Source of the DNA: an uncultured Bacteroidales bacterium
GTDB taxonomy: Bacteria; Bacteroidota; Bacteroidia; Bacteroidales; Bacteroidaceae
Direction of reading: 5' to 3'
Assembly (NCBI GenBank): GCA_902766625.1
Contig: CACXEH010000047.1
Coordinates: 1 to 34,581, forward strand
DNA: 34,581 nt
Within the stretch, counting starts at the first letter, position 1. Every line of letters starts with the position of its first letter. The notes beneath the pieces are model-generated. The model made no database searches. It was not told the DNA's origin and saw nothing but the letters and a program-made list of their open reading frames with translations. Shown one piece after another: positions 8,458 to 15,163 of the stretch. The translations under genes and the position numbers were made by a program.

Positions 8458-8479
8458 AAGGTCAATGGTGCATGACCTT
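8458..8479 (-). terminator. Possible weak terminator of the nuclease gene
   Basis: AAGGTCA (8458-8464) and TGACCTT (8473-8479) form a perfect 7-bp stem with an 8-nt loop, 26 bp past the nuclease stop on the minus strand. No T run follows in either direction, so a role in termination is uncertain. Confidence 0.35.
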
Positions 8480-8504
8480 AGTTCAACTGACAGGTAGAAT
8501 ATGC

Positions 8505-9338
8505 TTAATTCCATATTCTCAGGTTGCATTGCGACTCTATGCGTTCCTCCATATCGTCGGGGAGATTACAGAAAAAATCCAGTCCTGTGATGCGTTCTAT
8601 CTCGTCAACGGTGCGTTTGGCAAAATCCATCGTTTGCCTGTCATTGGTGTTGGTATAGTAGAATCCGATGGCCTTTTCTTTCCCCTGCCTGAGCGACAGG
8701 ATTACCTTGAAGAAAGCATCAGGAATGCGTATTTTTATATTTCTTCCAAGGCTTCTTTCCGGTGTGTCGTCATAAAATATGGGTCCGCAACAGATGTATA
8801 CAGTACCTTCTCTCTGTGCCCATCGTCTTGTTGCACTCTCGACATGTTCCCACCATGTCTGATTCAGTTCTTTAATCTGTGGGCAGATGTTGGTCATATA
8901 GAAACAGTCAGACTGTGCTTGTCTGTCGTATCTCATGTCGCCAGAAGGGCACATGTGGCCGCGGTCGTAAACGGGATTGTTATAATCGTATTTCTCAATG
9001 CGGTCTCTGGCTGGAATATTCTCATCACCTCGGAAATCATTGTGACGCGGAACTCTTTTTGTCAGTTTCTCTCTCGTCAGTGACCATGCCACCCATTTGG
9101 GGTTATGGTAACTTATGTCATAGCATAGGGCATAGCCAGTGTGGGCGATGAGCATATCTCCGGATGAAATCGCCGGTATTTCTATGGCTTGGGTATCAAC
9201 CTTTGTGGCGGCAGTTATGGAAGTGTGGCGTGAAGTTTTTCCCTCTTCTTGCGATTCGGTATTGTCTTTATGAAACAGTTTGCATGAACCTGCAAGAATC
9301 AGGAAAGCGGTAAGAAAGAAGGGACAGATAATTTTCAT
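8505..9338 (-). CDS. DNA/RNA non-specific endonuclease, exported lipoprotein
   Basis: The start is set at 9338 (277 residues), because the frame there gives a leader with a lipobox (LAGSC). The upstream extension would overlap the preceding gene. The protein is a beta-beta-alpha metal nuclease of the NucA/Serratia nuclease family. The hallmark DRGHM (Asp125-Met129, catalytic His128) is followed by TNICPQ and LNQTWWEHVE, supplying the Asn for Mg binding and the conserved Glu. Such enzymes degrade extracellular or periplasmic nucleic acid, for nutrition or defence. It is last in the minus-strand run, 46 bp after the glutaredoxin-like gene. Confidence 0.92.
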   Translation of the reverse strand: MKIICPFFLTAFLILAGSCKLFHKDNTESQEEGKTSRHTSITAATKVDTQAIEIPAISSGDMLIAHTGYALCYDISYHNPKWVAWSLTREKLTKRVPRHNDFRGDENIPARDRIEKYDYNNPVYDRGHMCPSGDMRYDRQAQSDCFYMTNICPQIKELNQTWWEHVESATRRWAQREGTVYICCGPIFYDDTPERSLGRNIKIRIPDAFFKVILSLRQGKEKAIGFYYTNTNDRQTMDFAKRTVDEIERITGLDFFCNLPDDMEERIESQCNLRIWN

Positions 9339-9384
9339 TGATTTGTACTGAGTATGATAGGCTTGGATGCTGTTATATATGGAG

Positions 9385-9684
9385 TCAGCAACCTGTGCCG
9401 TCAATGGAACAGGAGACTCCGTCTGTCTGGGGTCTGGGTTGGAGTCCTACGTCTTTTGAATAAAGCGTGACAGTGCCGTCTTCCAGCACATAGCATGGAA
9501 TACCCAGGTCATCTGCTGCTTTAGCTTCATCAAAGGCAGGATTCGTGTCACGGAGTTTAAGAAATTGTTTCAGATTCCTGACATGCTTGCCGATGTCAAT
9601 GACCTCAAAGTCAGGATTACCTTCAACCTGTTTCTCCACATACTCGCAGTCCGGGCAGGTCTGCATGACATACATCTTTATCAT
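9385..9684 (-). CDS. Glutaredoxin-like protein with CPDC motif
   Basis: A 99-residue cytoplasmic protein with an N-terminal beta strand followed by the redox motif CPDC (Cys10, Cys13). The segment IPCYVLEDG supplies the cis-proline (Pro) typical of the thioredoxin fold. The Cys-rich tail (SCSIDGTGC) is unusual and could provide extra thiols. It probably reduces disulfides or glutathione-like mixed disulfides; the electron donor is not evident. It lies between an OhrR-like regulator and a nuclease. A possible -7 element (TAATTTTG, minus 9709-9702) sits in front of it. Confidence 0.8.
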   Translation of the reverse strand: MIKMYVMQTCPDCEYVEKQVEGNPDFEVIDIGKHVRNLKQFLKLRDTNPAFDEAKAADDLGIPCYVLEDGTVTLYSKDVGLQPRPQTDGVSCSIDGTGC

Positions 9685-9701
9685 AATACGTTAAGTGATT
9701 T

Positions 9702-9709
9702 CAAAATTA
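9702..9709 (-). promoter_or_regulatory. Possible -7 element of the glutaredoxin-like gene
   Basis: On the minus strand, TAATTTTG (9709 down to 9702) fits TAnnTTTG and lies 17 bp from the start codon at 9684. No -33 TTG is seen at the right distance, so this is tentative. Confidence 0.4.
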
Positions 9710-9719
9710 ATAATACCCT

Positions 9720-10193
9720 TTAACTCAGTGTGCTTGATTCTGGGTGTTTGGGGTAGTGTGACAGTCTCTCTATTATTTCGTCAAGAGCAGGAATAATCTT
9801 GTTAAACACCTCTGCGGTCAGTCCGGTGTCCAGTAGCAGTTGGGACATACATCCTGGAATCTTGGCGGCATCCTGTTCTAAGGCTTTGCCGTGCTCGGTC
9901 AGTGTGACAATTGTCTGGCGTGCGTCCTTGATTCCTTTCCGACGTGTGACAATCTTCATTGCCTCCATTCGTTTGATGAGAGGCGTGACCGTGTTTGTCT
10001 CAAGCGAAAGACGGTGAGCAATGTCATTTACCGGCATGTGATCCTGCTCCCACAGTACCATCAGAACTAAATACTGGGTATAGGTGATGCCAAGTCGTGA
10101 GAGCCACGGCTGGTAACTCTGTATAATCAAGCGTGCTGCCGTGTAGAGACGGAAGCACACTTGATTATCAAGTTTCAAGTCTTCTATTGCCAT
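9720..10193 (-). CDS. MarR-family regulator, OhrR-like
   Basis: From ATG 10193 the product is 157 residues. It has the MarR winged-helix core, with the wing region around RRKGIKDARQTIVTLTEHG. The N-terminus resembles OhrR-type organic-peroxide sensors: a single Cys (Cys13 in LDNQVCFRLY), then LGITYTQYLVLMVLWE carrying the Tyr pair that contacts the sensing Cys in OhrR. By family knowledge, peroxide oxidation of this Cys releases DNA. No ohr gene is present, so its likely targets are the neighbouring redox genes. It lies 36 bp after the MBL-rubredoxin gene and 35 bp before the glutaredoxin-like gene, on the same strand. Confidence 0.85.
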   Translation of the reverse strand: MAIEDLKLDNQVCFRLYTAARLIIQSYQPWLSRLGITYTQYLVLMVLWEQDHMPVNDIAHRLSLETNTVTPLIKRMEAMKIVTRRKGIKDARQTIVTLTEHGKALEQDAAKIPGCMSQLLLDTGLTAEVFNKIIPALDEIIERLSHYPKHPESSTLS

Positions 10194-10229
10194 TTTTAAG
10201 ATATGCTTTTGTTGCGCCTTCTCCAAGGC

Positions 10230-11177
10230 CTAAGCCTTATTGAATTTTGTCTTTGGCTGTTTACAACGTGGGCAGCGCCAGTCATCGGGCAGTTCTTCAA
10301 AAGCAACACCGTCGTGCTCGGCAGGGTCATAGACATAGCCGCAGACGGAACATACATATTTGCCGGTGGCCTGTTGCTGAGAGAAATCCACTTCTGCAAG
10401 GATTGTCGGCACAGGATTGTCAAGGTCCATGATACGCTTTGCCTCCAGGTTTTCATACCCTTGCGGGCTATGCGTTGATAGATATACTGTAGGGTTGCTG
10501 CGGACAAATTCGCGTACTCTGTTCAGAGTCTCGCGAGCGGCAGGTAGGTCATCATAAACAACAGATAGCTTGTTTTCATAAAGAGCTTCATCTACATAGG
10601 TGATGTCACCGTGAATCATGTAGAATAGTCCGTCCAACTCTGCGACTACGATGCTGTTGCCCTTAGTGTGTCCTTTGGCTTTGATGTAATAAATGCCGTC
10701 GCTGATTTTCTGACTTTCTGGGAAATTGTGGTATGCGCCGTCTGTGAAGTGTACAGGTACAATATTCTCAATACCTTGTAATTCCTGTGCGTCAGTTTCA
10801 TCTGCGTTGACATAAATCTTTGCGTTGGAAAAACTTTTCAATTCGCCTGAGTGGTCGGCATGGCGGTGGGTCAGGAGAATCTTTGTCACTTGTTCAGGTT
10901 TATAGCCCAAAGCCGTGAAAGCCTCCATGTAGGTGCATATGTCCTTGCCTGTGTAGGCCAGCGAGGTCTCGTCAGGCGTTTCCTCAGGTGTGCCGGCAGG
11001 GATGCCGGTATCAACCAGAATCACATCGTTACCTGTGTCAATCAGATAGTTTTGCAGGCTTCCGCGATAGCGGATATTCTTGTCAAATTTATCCATACCC
11101 TCCTCACCGCCAAAGGCAAAAGGCTGGCTGTAGAATCCTTTTTCTCTGAATTTTACTGCTTTGATTTCCATTGTCAT
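10230..11177 (-). CDS. Metallo-beta-lactamase-fold hydrolase fused to C-terminal rubredoxin
   Basis: Residues 1-255 are an MBL-fold domain with the zinc motif HRHADH (His104, His106, Asp108, His109), then HTKGN, HGDITY and STHS for the remaining metal ligands. Residues about 270-312 are a rubredoxin: CSVC (Cys276, Cys279) and CPRC (Cys302, Cys305) bind one iron. The 22-residue gap between the motifs is about seven shorter than in classical rubredoxin, like the known short-loop rubredoxins. The architecture recalls flavorubredoxin/flavodiiron proteins, but the flavodoxin domain is missing and the metal set is lactonase-like. The substrate is unknown; a redox-coupled hydrolase or thioesterase is one reading. 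The start (ATG 11177, or 11171) is 3 bp after the winged-helix gene, so they are translationally close-coupled. Confidence 0.88.
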   Translation of the reverse strand: MTMEIKAVKFREKGFYSQPFAFGGEEGMDKFDKNIRYRGSLQNYLIDTGNDVILVDTGIPAGTPEETPDETSLAYTGKDICTYMEAFTALGYKPEQVTKILLTHRHADHSGELKSFSNAKIYVNADETDAQELQGIENIVPVHFTDGAYHNFPESQKISDGIYYIKAKGHTKGNSIVVAELDGLFYMIHGDITYVDEALYENKLSVVYDDLPAARETLNRVREFVRSNPTVYLSTHSPQGYENLEAKRIMDLDNPVPTILAEVDFSQQQATGKYVCSVCGYVYDPAEHDGVAFEELPDDWRCPRCKQPKTKFNKA

Positions 11178-11180
11178 GTC

Positions 11181-11354
11181 TTATTTTGCTGGTTCCCATT
11201 TGCAACGGATTGGAGAAACAATAGCTCCTTCCTTCTTCAGTTCGGCAAAAGCTTTGTCCACTTCTTTTCTGTCAATACCTGTAATCTCTGCAATCTTGCC
11301 TGCGCTGACAGGTGCTCCAAATTCACGCATGGCTTGTAATACTGTCTCTTTCAT
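11181..11354 (-). CDS. 57-residue winged-helix DNA-binding protein
   Basis: A short gene read by hand: it begins [20 protein letters not shown], contains [20 protein letters not shown] and ends CKWEPAK. The pattern helix, [27 protein letters not shown], then a short basic beta wing (VSPIRCKW) is that of a minimal winged helix-turn-helix of MarR/ArsR type. A single Cys lies in the wing. It ends 3 bp before the MBL-rubredoxin gene, so the two form one unit. It may regulate the operon or act as a small accessory DNA-binding protein. No TAnnTTTG promoter is seen directly upstream. Confidence 0.75.
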   Translation of the reverse strand: MKETVLQAMREFGAPVSAGKIAEITGIDRKEVDKAFAELKKEGAIVSPIRCKWEPAK

Positions 11355-11395
11355 GATAATTTTGTCTTGTGTTTATAAAGTTTTTTGAAATCAAT

Positions 11396-11590
11396 TTATC
11401 CTATCACGACATCCAGAACCATCATCAGTACAAAACCTATGGCAAATCCGATTGTACTGAGATTTGAGTGCTGGCCACTGGAGGCTTCTGGTATCAGCTC
11501 TTCTACGACGACATAAAACATCGCTCCTGCGGCAAAGGCGAGCATGATTAAGAACAATGCCGGCTGTGTTTCCCTGAAAGATGAGCCGTG
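11396..11590 (-). pseudogene. 3' remnant of a ZIP-family metal transporter gene
   Basis: The frame ending at 11396 encodes about 64 residues matching the C-terminus of ZIP zinc transporters: LAFAAGAMFYVVVEELIPEA (metal-site helix with the EELIPE signature), then a helix ending VLMMVLDVVIG. A whole ZIP protein is about 250-270 residues, so some three quarters are missing. Upstream of about 11590 the frame runs into the 3' end of an unrelated SGNH hydrolase gene, and the residues there have no transporter character. This is therefore a truncated gene with no start of its own. The original transporter may once have headed the downstream redox operon. Confidence 0.8.
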
Positions 11591-11594
11591 GGTA

Positions 11595-12332
11595 TTATTT
11601 CTTCTTGTTGAGGTAAGAGATGATTTGGTTGGCGATGGCTTCCATGCCTTCAATGTTGGGATGACCTGCCTGTTTCCCTATTTTCTCCAACTGGATGAGG
11701 TCGATGTCATAATGCTTGCAAGCTTCTTGCAGACCAGTGTAAAATGTAGCTTTCAGTTCAGTGTTGGAAAGGAATATTATTTTGGTGCCTGGATTCCATT
11801 TCTTCAGGTAGTCAAACATGTAGCATACTGCAGGGAAAGTCTGGTACAGGTCGTCTGACGTCCAGTTTTCATATTTGGGCTTTCCCAGAGGAACGTTTGC
11901 CCAGCTGTCGTTTGTTCCGCCGAAGATGAATATTACTTGCGGCTTCGCTTGTAGAACTCTGTCTTGTCCCATGTCTTTTTTCATGCGGGTAATAAAAGAA
12001 CTCTTTGTCGCATCTGTGCCGTTGTATCCGGTGTTGCATATTGTTGAACCGCTGTAACTGCTGTTTGTCAGCAGGGTGCAGTGGGTTTTGTCGCAGAGCT
12101 TCCACCACCATGTATTCTCCACTTTGTGTACGTCTGTCTTTGTTGAGGCGGAATTGTACCACACGGCATAACCGCTTGGAATCCATCCTATAAATGTGGA
12201 GTATGAGTCTCCGAGTATGGAAATGCTTTTGCCGTCAAGAAAGGGGCACTGTGAGGTTTCGTTCATGTTGCTCCGTGCCATGCCTGCCATAATGTATGTC
12301 ATGGCAAAAACCAGAAATATCAGTCTTTTCAT
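11595..12332 (-). CDS. Secreted SGNH/GDSL hydrolase
   Basis: A 245-residue protein starting at 12332 with a signal peptide (MKRLIFLVFAMTYIMAGMA). SGNH blocks are visible: GDSYS (block I, nucleophile Ser43), SSYSGS (Gly block), FGGTND (block III, Asn) and GHPN with the catalytic His224. SGNH enzymes are esterases, often deacetylating sugars or glycans in the envelope or diet. It is divergent from a second SGNH hydrolase and shares a promoter region with it. Its 3' end abuts the ZIP remnant, with no terminator between. Confidence 0.88.
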   Translation of the reverse strand: MKRLIFLVFAMTYIMAGMARSNMNETSQCPFLDGKSISILGDSYSTFIGWIPSGYAVWYNSASTKTDVHKVENTWWWKLCDKTHCTLLTNSSYSGSTICNTGYNGTDATKSSFITRMKKDMGQDRVLQAKPQVIFIFGGTNDSWANVPLGKPKYENWTSDDLYQTFPAVCYMFDYLKKWNPGTKIIFLSNTELKATFYTGLQEACKHYDIDLIQLEKIGKQAGHPNIEGMEAIANQIISYLNKKK

Positions 12333-12354
12333 ATTGCTTTGCTTTAATTCTCCG

Positions 12355-12384
12355 CAAATATACAAATTTTGTGTCGTTACACAA
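12355..12384 (-). promoter_or_regulatory. Minus-strand promoter with internal inverted repeat (SGNH gene at 11595)
   Basis: On the minus strand, TTG (12384-12382) and TATATTTG (12362-12355) are 19 bp apart, a good Bacteroidetes promoter 22 bp from the start codon. A perfect inverted repeat TTGTGT-CGTT-ACACAA (12369-12384) overlaps the -33 element and spacer, the position expected for an operator. Confidence 0.65.
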
Positions 12385-12414
12385 TAATAACCGAGAATAC
12401 TCAGCGGAAAAAGG

Positions 12415-12444
12415 TTGCTGTTAGCATGAAAAATATTATCTTTG
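12415..12444 (+). promoter_or_regulatory. Promoter of the plus-strand SGNH gene
   Basis: TTG (12415-12417) and TATCTTTG (12437-12444) are separated by 19 bp, upstream of the ATG at 12487. It is back-to-back with the minus-strand promoter at 12355-12384. Confidence 0.75.
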
Positions 12445-12486
12445 TTTCCGCAAAAAGGGAATGTAATATATAAAAATATAAGTTGT

Positions 12487-13596
12487 ATGAAAAAATTATT
12501 AGTTTTACTGCTGTTGCTGACAGTTGTTGGTGCTGTCAATGCGCAGACTCCCAAAAATGTAAAGTACAAATTTACTGAGGCAAACGATTTAACCATGATT
12601 GGCCGTCTCTTTAACAACAACCCTAATCCGTATCATCGTGTGGACACTGTAAAATACAAAGGTTTCACTCCGAAGGAGAACCTGCAGGTCAGAGAGTCCA
12701 GTGGTATGGCTTGCGTGTTCAAGACCAACTCTACGACTGTTTCCGTAAAGACGGTGTATGGTTATCCTGAGTATCCCACAAATACCAACGGACAGGCTGC
12801 ACGCGGCTATGACCTTTATATTAAAAAAGACGGCAAGTGGCTGTTTGCTGCTTCCGGTGTGGTCTCTGCCCAGAGCCGTGATGACAAGAAGAGGCTTGAA
12901 GCCAACTGTGTTCTCATTTCTGACATGGACAAGAGCGAAAAAGAATGTCTGTTGTATTTCCCACTTTACAGTGAGGTGAATTCCGTTAAGATAGGTGTGG
13001 AAGAGGGTGCCAGCATAAAGGCCATTCCAAGTCCTTTCCGTCATCGTGTAGCTATCTTCGGTTCCAGTTATACCCATGGTTCAAGTACATCGCGTTGCGG
13101 TATGGCGTATCCGGCACAGTTCACCCGTAGCACAGGTATCCAGTTGTTAAGTTTGGGATGCAGCGGAAACTGTAAACTGCAGCCTTATTTCTGCGATGTT
13201 CTCTGTGACGTAGACGCTGAAGCATTCATCTTTGACTCATTCTCTAATCCGCATGCCGAAATGATTAAGGAGCGCCTGTTCCCGTTTATCGAGAAATTGC
13301 AGAAGGCTCATCCTGGCAAACCTCTCATCTTCCAGCAGACCATCCGTCGTGAGAGCCGTAACTTCAGTCTCAGCCGTGAGAAATATGAGCAGGACAAACA
13401 GGATATGGCGGAAAAAATGATGTATGAGGCAGTGAAAAAATATAAAGATGTATATTTCATCCGTCCTAATGCTACCGGCCTTACCAACGAGCAGTCTGTC
13501 GACGGTGTTCATCCTGACAACTACGGCTACACACTTTGGGAGAAGAGCGTAGAAAACGACATCGTGCAAATCTTAAGAAAATACGGAATACAATAG
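12487..13596 (+). CDS. Secreted two-domain SGNH hydrolase (GxDLY + GDSL_3)
   Basis: A 369-residue exported protein; the start at 12487 gives a clear signal peptide ending in VNAQ. The N-terminal domain (about 30-180) contains GYDLYIK, the signature of the GxDLY domain. The C-terminal domain (about 185-365) is an SGNH hydrolase: GSSYTHG (nucleophile probably Ser194), LGCSGN and DGVHP (Asp339, His342). This architecture is common in gut Bacteroidales as a carbohydrate esterase. It has its own promoter and ends in a strong terminator. The substrate, probably an acylated sugar, is inferred from family only. Confidence 0.9.
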   Translation: MKKLLVLLLLLTVVGAVNAQTPKNVKYKFTEANDLTMIGRLFNNNPNPYHRVDTVKYKGFTPKENLQVRESSGMACVFKTNSTTVSVKTVYGYPEYPTNTNGQAARGYDLYIKKDGKWLFAASGVVSAQSRDDKKRLEANCVLISDMDKSEKECLLYFPLYSEVNSVKIGVEEGASIKAIPSPFRHRVAIFGSSYTHGSSTSRCGMAYPAQFTRSTGIQLLSLGCSGNCKLQPYFCDVLCDVDAEAFIFDSFSNPHAEMIKERLFPFIEKLQKAHPGKPLIFQQTIRRESRNFSLSREKYEQDKQDMAEKMMYEAVKKYKDVYFIRPNATGLTNEQSVDGVHPDNYGYTLWEKSVENDIVQILRKYGIQ

Positions 13597-13655
13597 TCTG
13601 ACGTGATTTCTTTTCAGGATGTTGATTTGACAGACATTCTATATAGATTATTAAG

Positions 13656-13694
13656 AAATCTCCGTTCTCCTGTCAAGGGAACGGAGATTTTTCT
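13656..13694 (+). terminator. Intrinsic terminator after the SGNH gene
   Basis: AAATCTCCGTTC (13656-13667) pairs perfectly with GAACGGAGATTT (13679-13690): a 12-bp stem and 11-nt loop, followed by TTCTT. Confidence 0.85.
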
Positions 13695-13757
13695 TGCGTG
13701 TCCATAAGTTTTCGCGCAGTCCTGTTCAAAGTGCCTCTGAAGCACAGTTCCACCTGT

Positions 13758-13783
13758 CACGATAAATGAAATCTGTTATCGTG
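13758..13783. promoter_or_regulatory. Candidate operator: inverted repeat CACGATAA/TTATCGTG
   Basis: CACGATAA (13758-13765) and TTATCGTG (13776-13783) are perfect 8-bp inverted arms with a 10-bp spacer; the arm centres are 18 bp apart. It lies about 70 bp upstream of the -7 element of the epimerase gene. It could bind a dimeric regulator, or be a hairpin of no consequence. Confidence 0.35.
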
Positions 13784-13852
13784 CATACATAAAAGAAAAT
13801 GATGTTAAGGTATTTTTTTTGTATTTGTTTTACTTTTTTGAGATAAAATGTT

Positions 13853-13860
13853 TATTTTTG
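13853..13860 (+). promoter_or_regulatory. Promoter -7 element of the aldose epimerase gene
   Basis: TATTTTTG fits TAnnTTTG, 56 bp upstream of the start. TTTG-like sequences nearby are not at the ideal 19-20 bp spacing. Confidence 0.5.
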
Positions 13861-13915
13861 CAAATCCGTCTTTGAAAGTACGGGGAAAAGTATTGACAAT
13901 AAAAATAAAAACATA

Positions 13916-15067
13916 ATGAAAAAAACGTTATTATTGGCATGTGTTGCAGCTCTTTCAATGTTAGGCTCATGCAACAAAGAAGCGCAGGAAAACCTGACGA
14001 AATCAGGACTTGATCCCAAAAACTTTGAGGCAGTAGTAGGAGAAGACTCCACGGCTCTGTATGTTTTGACAAACAAAAACGGCATGGAAGTGTGCGTGAC
14101 AAACTTTGGCGCGCGCATCGTTTCTATTATGACACCAGACATCAATGGGAAACTTCAGGATGTTGTGCTTGGTTTTGACAGCATTAACCAATATATCAAT
14201 ATACCGACCGACTTCGGTGCTACTATCGGTCGTTATGCCAACCGCATTAATAAAGGGCAGATAACTGTTGACGGCAACCTCATTCAATTGCCGACAAACA
14301 ACTATGGCCACTGTCTGCACGGCGGGCCTAAAGGATGGCAGAATCGCGTGTTTAAAGCCAACCAAACCAGTGAGTCAACTATTATCCTGACTCTACAGTC
14401 GCCGGATGGTGACATGAATTTTCCGGGCAATGTTAATGTCAGCGTTAAATATGAATTGACAGATGACAATGCCATAGATATCCAGTATGAAGGTACAACA
14501 GACAAGAACACGGTGCTCAACATGACCAACCATTCATACTTTAATCTTAACGGAGACCCGAATATACCTATCACCAATGATACGCTGTTTATTAATGCTG
14601 AAACATTTACACCTGTAGACAGCACATTCATGACGACAGGTGCCATCGTAAGTGTCAAGGAAACTCCGTTGGACTTCACCACACCAACTGAAATCGGCGC
14701 GCGCATCAATGAGGACAATGTTCAGTTGTCCAACGGCCATGGCTATGACCATAACTGGGTATTGCGTGAGAGCAATGATATTACAACTGTCGCAGCCAAG
14801 GTAATCTCTCCTGTAACGGGTATCGTACTCGAAGTGCTGACAGACCAGCCGGGTATTCAGGTATACACAGGAAATTTCCTTGACGGTACTGTAACGGGTA
14901 AGAAAGGTATTACATATCAACAAAGAACAGCTGTCTGCTTAGAGACACAAGTTTATCCGGACAGCCCCAATAAGTGTCTGGTAAGCGACCAATGGCCATC
15001 ACCATTCCTCAAGCCAGGAGAAACATATAAACATCACACTATTTTCCGTTTTTCAGTGAATAAATAG
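13916..15067 (+). CDS. galM: Aldose 1-epimerase (galactose mutarotase), lipoprotein
   Basis: Interconverts alpha and beta anomers of aldoses. The 383-residue protein carries a signal and lipobox (LGSC, Cys19), so it acts outside the cytoplasm, as in several Bacteroidales that process sugars in the periplasm. Conserved features are RYANRI, HCLHGG (His132, His135), NHSYFNL (His206, catalytic acid), GYDHNW and CLETQ with the catalytic base Glu343, then QVYPDSPN. All key residues are present. The gene has its own -7 element and a terminator downstream, so it is probably monocistronic. Confidence 0.93.
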   Translation: MKKTLLLACVAALSMLGSCNKEAQENLTKSGLDPKNFEAVVGEDSTALYVLTNKNGMEVCVTNFGARIVSIMTPDINGKLQDVVLGFDSINQYINIPTDFGATIGRYANRINKGQITVDGNLIQLPTNNYGHCLHGGPKGWQNRVFKANQTSESTIILTLQSPDGDMNFPGNVNVSVKYELTDDNAIDIQYEGTTDKNTVLNMTNHSYFNLNGDPNIPITNDTLFINAETFTPVDSTFMTTGAIVSVKETPLDFTTPTEIGARINEDNVQLSNGHGYDHNWVLRESNDITTVAAKVISPVTGIVLEVLTDQPGIQVYTGNFLDGTVTGKKGITYQQRTAVCLETQVYPDSPNKCLVSDQWPSPFLKPGETYKHHTIFRFSVNK

Positions 15068-15078
15068 GGATAAATTGG

Positions 15079-15112
15079 TTTTAGCGGTTTCATAAGAGGC
15101 CGCTAAAATTTT
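15079..15112 (+). terminator. Intrinsic terminator after the aldose epimerase gene
   Basis: TTTTAGCGG (15079-15087) pairs with CCGCTAAAA (15100-15108) around a 12-nt loop, followed by four T, 11 bp after the stop. Confidence 0.75.
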
Positions 15113-15163
15113 GGATAAAATTCCTTAACGAACGAAACAAAGAATAAAAATTAATATAAAACT

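Larger units (their letters stand above)
8134..8504. other. 371-bp gene-free stretch between convergent genes
   Basis: Contains repeat element A (8234-8344) in its middle and a weak hairpin near the right end. The short open frames here run through the 21-bp repeats and have no initiation context; I see no gene. No strong terminator for the glycosyltransferase is visible upstream of the repeat, so the repeat itself may be where transcription from the left ends. Confidence 0.6.
13597..13915. other. 319-bp intergenic region upstream of the aldose epimerase gene
   Basis: Holds a strong terminator (13656-13690), an 8-bp inverted repeat (13758-13783) and a -7 element (13853-13860). No gene is seen. 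The T-rich tract 13811-13860 precedes the promoter. Confidence 0.6.
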
